Shown one piece after another: positions 1 through 9,661 of a DNA stretch of 27,469 nucleotides. This stretch comes from Perkinsus marinus ATCC 50983 (Eukaryota > Perkinsozoa > Perkinsida > Perkinsidae), in assembly GCF_000006405.1 (NCBI RefSeq), contig NW_003207896.1, forward strand, positions 59,063-86,531. Reading direction: 5' to 3'. Below the pieces are notes generated by a model. It was not told where the DNA came from, made no database searches, and saw only the letters and a list, made by a program, of their open reading frames with translations. Position numbers and translations under genes: made by a program. Position 1 is the stretch's first letter, and every line of letters starts with the position of its first letter.

Positions 1-257
1 AAGAGTTTTCCCCGCTGGATAGAGCGTAAGGTTATAGTCATCTAATCGGTGTATGTTGACGCTCCTCAGCTGAGCTCAGAAAGCTCCTTCCTAATTATTG
101 GAGTTTATATACTAAATCGGGTAGCACTCCAGACTCGGAATCTGCCGATCTGGGTTCCGAATCCGAACTTCAGATCGATCCTGAGCTTCACGAATTGATA
201 GCACAAGTAGAACTAGCTTATGGCAAACCAGCTCGGTCAATAAAAACTATCAAATAA
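1..257 (+). CDS. 3' end of an unidentified multi-exon gene
   Basis: The window opens inside an exon (1-25) ending at a GTAAGG donor. An intron of 99 bp (26-124) follows, and a last exon from 125 runs to a TAA at 255-257. The donor leaves phase 2 and the last exon needs one base, so the frame stays open across the join. The C-terminus is acidic, then ends with a segment reading PELHELIAQVELAYGKPARS. I do not recognise the family. The intron contains a degenerate family A block (CTCAGCTGAGCTCAG near 67-81). The 3' coding end and the following 40 bases recur in decayed form at 25683-25805, so this could be a duplicated host gene end or the end of a mobile-element ORF. The upstream part lies outside the window. 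Confidence 0.4.
45..105 (+). repeat. Family A repeat, degenerate partial copy
   Basis: It carries the GCTCCTCAGCTGAGCTCAG block that marks the 5' third of family A, but no recognisable hairpin tail. It lies in the intron of the partial gene, in the sense orientation. Confidence 0.4.
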
Positions 258-300
258 CGGTGGTAGAATAGCTAGCTAGACGTCAGCTACCATTATCTCT
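172..300 (+). repeat. Repeat C, copy 1
   Basis: The segment matches 25683-25805 with scattered differences. Shared landmarks are CCTGAGCTTCA, ACAAGTAGAAC, AGCTTATGG, and GGTGGTAGAATAGCTAG followed by GACGTCAGCTACCATT. It spans the end of an open frame and its 3' flank, so it is coding-derived. Confidence 0.7.
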
Positions 301-1008
301 ACTATCACATAATTGTAGCGATCACTTCACTCCGCTAGGCAGTTTCATGTTGTCTTGTTGAAACGGCTAGGCGTCGAAATCGTTCTCTTTCGCAGTTCTA
401 TGATCATATTGCTTTGTGTCACTTGCTTCTCCCATCTCTGTCGATCCCACTAGTCGTCCCTTAATTTGAAGATTTTCTAATTTTCCTCGTCGTCACGATA
501 AACATGTAGTTTTCCATGTGCATGTCCATCTCCTTACAACTTCATTTCGTAGGAATGAGGAGATTGACAACGACTTGCAGGGAAGCGTCGAGATGATTTA
601 TGACTTAATATTTTATGGCATTTTTTTGGGGTACTTTTGATATGATGTACCGTATGTGATGACATTTTTAGGAGTTGGCCTGCGAATTTGTATTTGTTTG
701 AATACACGTGGAGAATGGCAGGTGTGCAGTATCGAGATTTATGCAGTTTTTCGGGTCCATTGTTGATCGAGATGTCGAAGTGTGTGGGGGAGGATGTGCC
801 TTACGTACTTGTCTACACCAAGCTGCGATTGTTAATACCTGTATAAGATGATAGAAAAAGATCACCACTATCGGAGGTATTTCGACAACCTTAATACCAC
901 ACGGAATTCAACGGTCACTACATACGGGGACATTCTGAAGGCCTTAGCATAATGTGTTCGCTATGTAACTAAGCTGAGCAGGATTAAGACACGACTGTAG
1001 TAAGTTGT
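258..1008. other. Gene-free stretch left of the microsatellite
   Basis: I see no supported gene here. The first 40 bases are the tail of repeat C. The rest has no long open frame with recognisable protein content and no tRNA or rRNA signature. Regulatory sequence for the RAP gene may lie in its right part, but no motif decides this. Confidence 0.5.
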
Positions 1009-1205
1009 GCGACACCACGGTGATATTAGCGCGCGCCCGATGATTATGATATGGGTCGCTGATATGATACCGATGGTTGAGGGAATTTATAAATATATGT
1101 TGTAATTGGTTGGTAGGATTGGTACTTTTTATAAAATGATAGTCGCCAGTTCGTCGTTTCGGCGAGGTATGTGCATTGTGGTCACACGTGGAGAGGTGAC
1201 ACGTG
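1009..1205 (+). repeat. Repeat D, copy 1
   Basis: Blocks shared in the same order with 17505-17665 are ATATTAGCGCGCG..CCGAT, a CAGTT..CG block, CGAGGT..TATGTGCA and TGTGGT.ACACG. The two copies are clearly diverged. Within this copy the bases ACACGTGGAGAGGTG are directly duplicated at about 1185-1213, next to the microsatellite. Confidence 0.5.
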
Positions 1206-1223
1206 GAGAGGTGAGTGTTGGGG

Positions 1224-1632
<409 letters not shown>

Positions 1633-1704
1633 GGGTTGCTATATATATCTTGTTGGTAGTAGGTAGTAGAAGCAGCATTAGCGTACTTCAACTCGCATGC
1701 TGAT

Positions 1705-4700
1705 ATGGATAGCAGTGGCTTGCAAGCGACAGTGCAAGAGCTTGGAGGGGGTATGCGGAAGACTCAGGCTGGGGAAGTCTATGGAGACGAACGTTTTAAG
1801 AGGCTCATGGCGACTGTGGGGGCTCGGATTGGAGTAGGTTGGGAATGGTTGTTTTTACCCGATGAAAAACGTTCCGATAACGTATAATGGTATAACCGGT
1901 CAATGGAGGGGTTGGGTAGTGGACACCGACGATTATATGTGTGTGATAACTTCCGAGTAATGCTATTAATTTGTCCTTGACCTCTAAAGGGGTTCAGTGA
2001 GAGCTAGTTGTGGCAGCGTGGTAAAATTTGCACTTCCGCAAGTGTTGGTGACAATATCAAAACTCTGAGGAAATTTTATTGAATTTCCCTTAGTTTCTGT
2101 CCGCGATCGTATATATTCTCTGGTTTCGTATATGAACTCCTATAATCATTGAGGAAACTATTGAGCTCAGCAGCTGAGGAAAGCGAGAACATATTTTGCA
2201 GCACTGAGTTGTGGGACCGTGGGATCGTTGCTTACGATGCAAACTTGTCATTGGGGGCAATCTGTTGGGAATGATGAAACTTCATCGAATAAAGAGGCGC
2301 TTGCCACTCGATGAAGCTGAGATTTTTTTAGTGTTGTTTGGTCAGGACCTCGATAGTGGATCATTAGTGGAGATGGCTAGCGCGTTAAGTGCATTACCGG
2401 GGCCTTCAACACCGGAGGTTTCGGAGGTGTGTAGGAAAATAACAGAAATTATGGTAAAGAGAAGGGATGAATTTAAGTAATAAATGGTGTGTCGATGGTG
2501 GGGATCGAACCTGTGCGGGATCAGGCCTGCGGGTTTGGCGAGGATAGCATTGGCGTTGGCGTGTCGAGGCTCGAGGGATCCTACGCTTATCGAGATGGTG
2601 AAGGAGGATACGCTCTCACAAATTGAAGTGAGTCTATGTGAGATATATTCGCTTTCCTCAGCTATGTTGAGAAGTACACACGAATGAAAGTGAACAGAAA
2701 ACTAAGGAGAACTTCCTCTCAGAATTTCCATATTGTCACCAACAGATGTGGTTGACCATGTGCATATTCTCTCGGGCTTTCATCGGCTATGCTCAGGAGT
2801 GTTATTGTGTACTATGGGAATTCATATGTGATTCGGGGAAAAATTTTCAGAAGCCATCAAGAAATTCTCTTGAAATTTTCAAATGTGCATAGATCAGCAC
2901 TTGGTGATTACTCGAGATGAGGGCTTCGTGAGGAAGGGGTTGAGTCCGCCGACCTAACGCGGAGAATTAGGAATCTGATTTTACTGAGGATTTTTGTATT
3001 TTTTTGTGGATACCTTTTTCTCTGGGTCGCCGTAATTATTAGAAAACAATTTACCTCACGAAGTGATATCTGTGCAGTACATGCTCCGTCGCTTTGCACT
3101 GTAGTAGTCGGAAAATAATGGGGTGTCGATGATTTTTTGGTATGATTCAGTTCACTCTAATGAGGTTTGTTGCTCATTTCTGCTGATTTGAGAAATCATG
3201 TTACATTTTTGATTAAATGATGATAGTAAAAGTACCATTATAGATATTATGTATACTTATCGGTAAAGATTAGATTAATTTTTATTGGAGTTTCACCACC
3301 CTAGTGATATGAAAATCACTAGTGAAAAACATATTTCACGACTACTGCATATCACCGTGAATTTCGCGTTTTTCACCGAGTTTTACGCCACTTAACGTAA
3401 AAGGGGTGAAGCTTTATTATATTGTAACAACTGTAGTGGAAATCAAAGGGGACCCTGTACAAATTAGGAATTGTTATTTTAATATTTTACATATAAAAAC
3501 GATGAGGGATGATGCCCACCTTGATAGACTTCATGAGATTTCAATAAGGATATAGTTGCGAATTCAGCTCACATGTATATATCACTAGTTTGCTAGTTTG
3601 GAATAGATTTCATTCCATCTCGCTATATATGATATTGATGCTTCTCAGGAATTCTCACCATCAGAGTTATGCTGTATATTGGAGGCACATAGGCGTTGGG
3701 GTGTACACGATCGAGAACTTACTGAGAATGTTGTCGAACGCTTGACCGACGAAATTGACCGGTACGCCGTTTTGGTTGGACTCGTGTGAATTTGGGAGAT
3801 AACGTCGTTAATGGTATGAGAAAATGTTTTAAAAAAGTGGAAAGATTCCGAAATGAGTTCTGGTTCACCGCAGATTCACTGCTGAAGATTTAGTGAAGAC
3901 TCTGGAAGTGTTTGCCAGTCTTGGTTTGGCTAGGTAGGAAGGTTGATGGTGAACGTGAAACTATGAGGACAATACTTGATAAATAATGTGAAAATTAATA
4001 AATGCCAGGGTGAAAAAATTCCATGGCTGTTGTAAAATGCGGAATAGAAACAAAGAATCTTCATACAATCTCTCAATTTTGAGGTTGTTTTTTCAGGGGG
4101 CTGCTTCTGAGGCGAGTCGCGGCACTGTCACATGATCAACTACCACAATTTACTCCAATTCAATTGGTGGAAATTCTCAAGAGTTTGTCTAAACTAAGGT
4201 GGGTAGGGAAAGATATGTAGTAGTATGATCACTTTAGGTTTTTGTCAACTGTGCAAATTGATGGGATAATGGGGGCGTTGGGAGATCTGAGAGAGTCTCT
4301 GAAAACGCCCAGACGGGTGAGTGTTTATTCATACCGGTTTTGTGGTATTCGGAAGTATTATGGTATTCCGAGGAGACAGAAGTGATGTTGGAAAATATGC
4401 ACATGTGTTGGTGGCAATATGGAAAATCTGGGGAAATTTTGGGAAATTATCATTGATTTCTGTACGATTTCTAGCCGGATGCTGTAATTGGTGAGGGAAG
4501 TCTCAAGTTCGGCTGAGGAAAGCGAAAATGTATTTCAAGACTGGGTGGAAATATTGATGAATAGACACATTAATACATCTTGGTATGTCAAAGTGAAGGA
4601 TTCAGAATTTAAACGATTTCTAGTATCAGTATTATGAGTGTATTCGATGATTGAATTTTCAGTATTGATGTATGTATTATTCTCCACAGGAAGTTTTGTG

Positions 4701-7104
4701 GCGCGCGGTCCTTAGGCGCACTTAGTTACTCGAGTTATAGTTACTAAAACACGGAGGGGCGATATATGGGTATAATGGTATTAAGTACAATATAGATATT
4801 AGTGATGTCACTAATAAAAATATAAAAATTTCTCTCTATCACGAATAAAAATAACATAACAAATGAAATTTTTATTAGTATAATATGAATAAAAATAGTA
4901 TATAAACATCTCCATGGTAAACCATAAATTGATAATAGATAAAAATGCATAAACTTATATAAATATTATATTTGTATTTATTCAGTTGAATCGTGCGAAG
5001 TGGCCCTTTTCGTTGAGTTTATCCATCATGTTGTATTGAGTTTCTTCGAATTAGGAATAATTTCTCGTGAGCTATTGTTATTAATTTGATTGAATAATAT
5101 GGAATATATTCTAGAATTCATATAACAAATAGATTGTCTCGCCCCTTGCTTCATAAATGTCTCCATTTTTCATATAGGGGGCGGTGGTCCACTTGCCTTG
5201 ACGAAGTATTTTCTTGTCAGGTCAGTGAAGTAGTCTTTGTTTTGGTATCGAACGAGTATAATATAAACGAAGAGCTTTGGCTAAATTTAGTGAGTTATTA
5301 CTCGGAGGTGGGTTGAGACCAGCGTTTTTGGCTGTGTTATTTTTTCACAGATGCGCGATAAACGGGGAAATTATGGAGGGATTCAGTTGAGCTCTTTGGT
5401 GGACATGGCGTGGAGTATGTGTGCTTGTCAAGCTGCTCAATCAGGTGACGCAGGTTCTATCCCTGGGAGTTGCTTTTTTCTGGATATAGTGAGATATAAT
5501 GTAGCTTGGTTTGAACAGTACATCACATTTGAGCGTTTTATCAACCAGGGACTTGTATTAGAAATCAACTTGATATTTACGGATGAATCTGCTCATACGA
5601 TTACTGCTAGTCTACGTATGTTTCCTCGCTGTGTTTTCCTATTGCAGGATTTCTTATATTAGGTTATTATTCTATCCTGTTATTACTCGTTCATTTTATT
5701 CCGTATTAGATTTATACCAAATTAAGAAATAAAGAATATTAAATAGCTTTCCAATAACATGTTCAATACAGTTTTGTCTTTTTCATATCGTATGTTAGAG
5801 TATAACAGGAATCGCAATCGCAGGAGCAGATTATCCGATTCCATGCGGCGTTCGTTGATGTTACTGAAGTTAGTGGTACAAAATAATGTTATTTTCTGGT
5901 AGCATGTAGAGCGTATACGCGCTGTTGTGCTAGTATTTTTTTATCATTGGGTTTGTGATGCTAAAAAATGCTAATTGGGGTTGACCGTAATGCCGTACTG
6001 TAACGTATTACACGGTTTCGCCATGCCCCGTATTCCTACCGTACCGTAGTGAATCTCTATGTTATGCTCAGATTTGCTGCAAGATATCGCCGGAGAGATT
6101 TATGGATGTCAACCTCCCAGGAACAGGGACATACTGGCAAAAATGATCGAAGTAGGTTATTCAATGAGTTTTGGTAAGGAGGTGTCGCAAACGAGGGAAG
6201 CAAGGGCGACAAGCAGGCCCATACGCAAAAATGTGGTTGCGTTGACATAACACTCCTGATCTCAATAAGGATTAGCGCAATTCGTGGTATAGATATCAAT
6301 AGAAATAACACAAGCGTAACTGAATTCAGATCGCCACAGTTGGTTGTTGATTCTGGTGTGATAGGTTGATAGGGCTCTTGTTCTGGAGGGGAAGGGTGTT
6401 GAGGCTCCAGAGGCGTGGCAGTTGGCATTCGCAGAAGCACAGAGAATGGAAATTGAAAGGTGAGTAATGTATGCCTTGCCTTGGGATCGAACCTGTGCGG
6501 GATTGGTAGTAGAGGGTTTGCAGTGTGTCTCTGGTTCAGAAGTGAGAAGTCTCGACTGCATTTCGAGGTGCTTGATGCTTTGGAAGCTCTTAAGGGCGCC
6601 CGTGGGCTCGACGTTCGATTGAATATTGTGAGGAACAAGAAAATCGGTGGGAAAATGGGTTTTGGTGCGATAAGTGAATTAGTGATTGTATTTAGGGGGA
6701 TATGTTGTTGACTTCTTTGATGAGGAAACGAAGTTGGTGATTGAAATTGATACTCTAAAGAAGCCGACTCCCTTGTAAGATGCTTCCACCGGGGATCGAT
6801 CTTGGAACCTAGGGCATGGTGGAGGCGATTCGTACCACTTCACTACAGAAGCTTGCCTAGAATTTGTCACATGCTCATAGTATGTCTGGACGAAGGCTTT
6901 TTCGCTTAGGTTTATGAAACACCGGCATTTGAGACAACATCATAACTGCAAGAGTATTGCCATCGAATATTGGTATGTATATTTTCCTATCAATGCCAAC
7001 TGCTCTTCTTGGTTTTCAGGACATGGAGGAGGAGGAATAGAGCACCTGAAGATGAGTGCATATTCTTACGCACTCTGGTGAAGGAAGCTTTGTTGCAGCA
7101 GTAA
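1705..7104 (+). CDS. FASTK-like helical-repeat protein with C-terminal RAP domain
   Basis: The model has about 15 exons: 1705-1837?, 2209?-2476, 2525-2627, 3649-3761, 3874-3933, 4097-4198, 4238-4316, 5221-5307, 5351-5444, 6072-6151, 6365-6459, 6510-6646, 6696-6774, 6910-6972 and 7020-7104. From 2525 on, every chosen GT-AG pair keeps phase. Helical repeats are visible, such as FSPSELCCILEAHRRWGVHD, FTAEDLVKTLEVFASLGL and FTPIQLVEILKSLSKL. The C-terminus fits a RAP domain: GYVVDFFDEETKLVIEID, then KHRHLRQHHNCKSIAIEYW, then W.RR..LRTLVKEAL before TAA. RAP proteins are RNA-binding and in alveolates and plants mostly act on organellar RNA, so an organelle role is inferred. The first two exons and a targeting leader are uncertain. 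Extra exons may hide in the 904- and 627-bp introns. Confidence 0.75.
2035..2204 (-). repeat. Family A repeat, antisense copy in RAP intron
   Basis: Read on the minus strand it runs from the TCAGCTG..GAGCTCA block to TATTGTCACCAACAC. It lies in the tentative first intron of the RAP gene, antisense to it. Confidence 0.65.
2477..2524 (+). other. Short phase-2 intron with a 21-nt block shared with another intron
   Basis: This 48-bp GTAATA...CAG intron joins AA|G in the RAP gene. Positions 2501-2521 are identical to 6483-6503, inside a second phase-2 intron of the same gene. The block contains the reverse complement of a tRNA B-box-like string (GGTTCGATCCC). Confidence 0.65.
2638..2766 (+). repeat. 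Family A repeat, sense copy in RAP intron
   Basis: It begins near TATTCGCTTTCCTCAGC and ends in GATGTGGTTGACCATGTGCATATT. It sits at the start of the 1021-bp intron 2628-3648, ten bases after the donor. Confidence 0.75.
3286..3416 (+). repeat. Family B terminal-inverted-repeat element
   Basis: It starts TTGGAGTTTCACC, passes through CACTAGTGAAAAA and GACTACTGCATATCACCG, and ends at a worn GGGTGAAGCTTTA. It lies in the same 1021-bp RAP intron as a family A copy. Confidence 0.85.
4394..4545 (-). repeat. Family A repeat, antisense copy in RAP intron
   Basis: The plus strand shows GCACATGTGTTGGTGGCAAT at the left and GGCTGAGGAAAGCGAAAATG at the right, the mirror of the sense copies. It lies in the 904-bp intron 4317-5220. 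Confidence 0.75.
4740..5130. other. Strongly AT-rich intron core
   Basis: About 390 bases of the 4317-5220 intron are much richer in A and T than the exons around them. There are runs of ATAAAAATA type and no family A or B sequence. I see no gene in it. A missed short exon cannot be excluded, but the flanking exons already join in phase 0. Confidence 0.5.
5445..6071 (+). other. Long RAP-gene intron without recognised repeats
   Basis: This 627-bp intron (GTGACG...CTCAG) is the one long intron in which I find no family A or B copy. It could contain an unrecognised exon, since the frame from 5351 stays open to 5662. Its right part has a string of CCGTA-type motifs at about 5985-6048 (GACCGTAATGCCGTACTG, CCCCGTATTCCTACCGTACC). 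Confidence 0.45.
6460..6509 (+). other. Second short phase-2 intron with the shared 21-nt block
   Basis: This 50-bp intron (GTGAGT...GGTAG) of the RAP gene carries at 6483-6503 the same 21 bases as 2501-2521. Both introns are phase 2 and of similar length. Confidence 0.7.
6781..6852 (-). pseudogene. tRNA-like sequence, probably a tRNA pseudogene or tRNA-derived relic
   Basis: Read on the minus strand from 6852, the first seven bases GCTTCTG pair with the last seven TGGAAGC (five Watson-Crick and two wobble pairs). TAGTGAAGTGG fits the A-box consensus. The D stem GTGA/TCGC is perfect around an 11-nt loop, and a discriminator A follows. The T arm pairs only in part and its loop reads ATCGATC, two changes from a normal B box. 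No clean anticodon stem with U33 forms, so no isotype is given. It lies antisense inside RAP intron 6775-6909. Confidence 0.45.
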
Positions 7105-8500
7105 CAGCAGCCTGAGAACGGTTGAACAACAAACATGATTTCCGCAATGTGTTTCTGATGTGATTGTTGTTGTGCATTGCGTATATTCACAAATCTGAGG
7201 GTAGAAGGAAATTTGAGAATTTAGTAATTAATGTCTGCAGTTCAAGCAACGTTCGGTTTGAGGATATTAGAGGGTGCCTCGATCGTTTCGATGAAAAAGT
7301 GCCCGCTAAGTAGTTGCCTAGTATGAAGGATGCTATCGAAACTCCTCAGGCGTTTATGGAATTGCTGCTCAGCCAGGTAGTGTGAAAAGCTATGGTCCGA
7401 GCTAGGGAACTGTGAAGATTTTTTGAAGAAAATTTTTACACAGCACCAGGGCTTTTCCTCTGTGCTTTTTACCTCTCAGCGTTGCGGCAAGCGCTCAGAT
7501 CCACATATCCATTTTCATGCGCAGAGCCCTTTATGCAATAGTATTGCAGCAATAAGTATTTCACGTCGATTGAGGGTGGAAACGGTGTTAATGATATTAA
7601 TTATATGAATACGCTCGCACATCGCGTATCATATGACTATGGCACTGAAATAGTTTCATGTTATTTCTTGTGTTCTCTCCAGGGTTACTCACATTGTATT
7701 CGAGGTTGTCGACATGCAGGTTCTCAACCTTGTGCGATTCAGTTCAAGACCAGGGTGTCCTGGCGAATATTAACCAAATGGTCTCTGTCAGTTGTCGATC
7801 CCAGCAGTCCGATACCTCTGCGTGCAGTAGCTGGAGGCTAGCGAGCATGAGGGACATGTCGCCCATTCGGGGACAGCCGGACATTGTAAGGGTCGGGCAC
7901 GTATTGGCTTTTCTGGAAGATTATAAAATCGGTACTTAGAAAGTTGTATAATTTTTCTGGCCTGGGGTATGTTTCGAAGGCCTTGGACCCTTGGTTCAAC
8001 TACATCGATATTGCTCGGTGTGATGACGAGAGTCTCAGAGATGCTGATGACACTGCATCAGAACCGCCTGGTGTTAAGGCTGCATATCATACGGTCTTAA
8101 TCTTGCGATGGTCTGCTCATCGTGGACCGGAAAAAGGCAATGACATTACGAAGGGATGAATTGCAGCAGATTTTTTTGCAATTCAGTATTATCGTACTCT
8201 ATAGGACTTTCATGCTTGTAACTTGCACTGCGTGATTCTGAGTTCGGTTTTCCCTCACTATGACCACTTCGCAGGCCGATGGTTTATTCAGTTCCAGTGC
8301 ATAACGGGAAAATGCACGTCAGCTCAGCTGACTCGGCCGTTGATCATGAACAACGTCGAATCCTGGCGAACACATTGGCCTTGATCACATGTAGCCATAC
8401 ATTCATTGGCATTGGAGTGATAATCGCTTGTTGCTCCAACAGTTGGAGTCCAACTTCTAGTGTTCCGGCCGCCTTACACCCAATTACCGGGTGAAGTGAC
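7105..8500 (+). other. Coding-like debris, no confident gene
   Basis: Several open stretches look protein-like but do not join into a model I can defend. One is preceded by TCTGCAG at about 7240 and reads FEDIRGCLDRFDEK. One at 7440-7550 reads FFEENFYTAPGLFLCAFYL. One at 7683-7770 reads VTHIVFEVVDMQVLNLVRFS, and one at 7944-8159 is acidic. Likely donors and acceptors are present (for example GTAGTGTG at 7378), so this could be a decayed host gene or an unrecognised multi-exon gene. No family A or B repeats are seen. Confidence 0.35.
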
Positions 8501-9661
8501 TTCACTGAAGTCTCGTATTGCTGGATAGACGTTTCTATTTCTGAATAGTCGATGATAGTATAGACAACGCAACGAGCTGAGCTGACCTACTACTCTGCTT
8601 GTCATCGCCGCCATGCTCTGGGCTCTGGCTATCATGATTAGTAGTACCACTGATATTACTTCCTCAGTCCAAGTGAAGTCCTTGCTAAATTAGATAATCT
8701 CTCTTGCTCTGTTATTGCTAGTTTCAGCCGGTACAACATCCTCGTCAACGGTTCTTCACTAACATTATATCTTCTTTTACTAGTTGACGTAATACAAGGC
8801 AAATGTTGGAGTTTGAATCGCGATCGATAGTTTCAAGGAAGCGACAGACTCTATCATCAGCTTGAATCCCCGAAACGAGACTCGCTGGAACGCCACCTTG
8901 ATGATGCTCCAAACCATGCTGAAGTCTTGGGACGGCATGACATACATTCTGGCCAAGAGGGATCAGGGCTAGATCGGATCGTTGTCTTGAAGCGAAGCTA
9001 ATGGAGGTGAACTAATCCGGCACGAGCTTTGCAAATAAGGGCGTGAATGCTCTCATGAGAGGCTTATCAGCAACCTGAACAGTTCGGGATACCAAGCCGA
9101 CATTACGTGACATCGTGAAGATGGCACAGGAGTCCCGTGACGGGACAGCAGAGAGTCGGCAGTCGACCCCTCGTACTTCCTTCACGTAATCCTGTTTAGT
9201 TTCTGAGGAACGATATAGCCTAGCTTCCTATGTTCCCCGTACGTGTGTTTTGGTTGTCCCATCAATGGTTCCCATCTCTAGGAATCCCGAATCAGGAGCC
9301 TAAGGATGGAGAGTTTCGATCGAATATTTCAAGACTGGTTCATAACTCTGTTCCACATGGACTCGAATCTGATCGGGCTTCATATGGATCGACTATGTAT
9401 TACGAGTCATTTCCAACATAGCCGACCGCCGTGTACTCCAAAATCCGAGTTGTGTCTCGAACTCGCCGTGGTACTTGTTAATGATACCGAACTCACAGCG
9501 GCCGTCTTGGCTTATGACTCACTGTTGACTTCTTCCTGCTTAGGTCGCCTCCTAGCCCTCGGTCGTCTTCACGGCGGAGATCGGATAGACATCACCATCA
9601 TCATCACAGTCAGCGGAGTCGCAGCGAATTAGGGTATATTGTAGTTTCTTCATCAGAATTC
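8501..9661 (+). mobile_element. Decayed mobile-element-like coding debris
   Basis: A segment near 8840-8970 reads NETRWNATLMMLQTMLKSW, which resembles the TRWNSTY.ML core of hAT transposases. A segment near 9040-9180 (RGLS...TLRDIVKMAQESRDG) looks more like a retroelement gag-type helix. The family assignment is therefore unsure, and the pieces may come from more than one element. It is clearly broken and looks old. I find no terminal repeats. Confidence 0.3.

Noticed and set aside
2211-2520. Alternative frame reading ELWDRGIVAYDANLSLG upstream of RAP exon 2
   Set aside because: It is protein-like but closes quickly, and the frame that continues into the repeat-rich exon is better supported. 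It may still belong to an exon I could not place.
6057-6638. 193-codon minus-strand open frame
   Set aside because: It lies opposite RAP-gene exons that show splice signals, matching phases and recognisable motifs; its own sequence has no domain.
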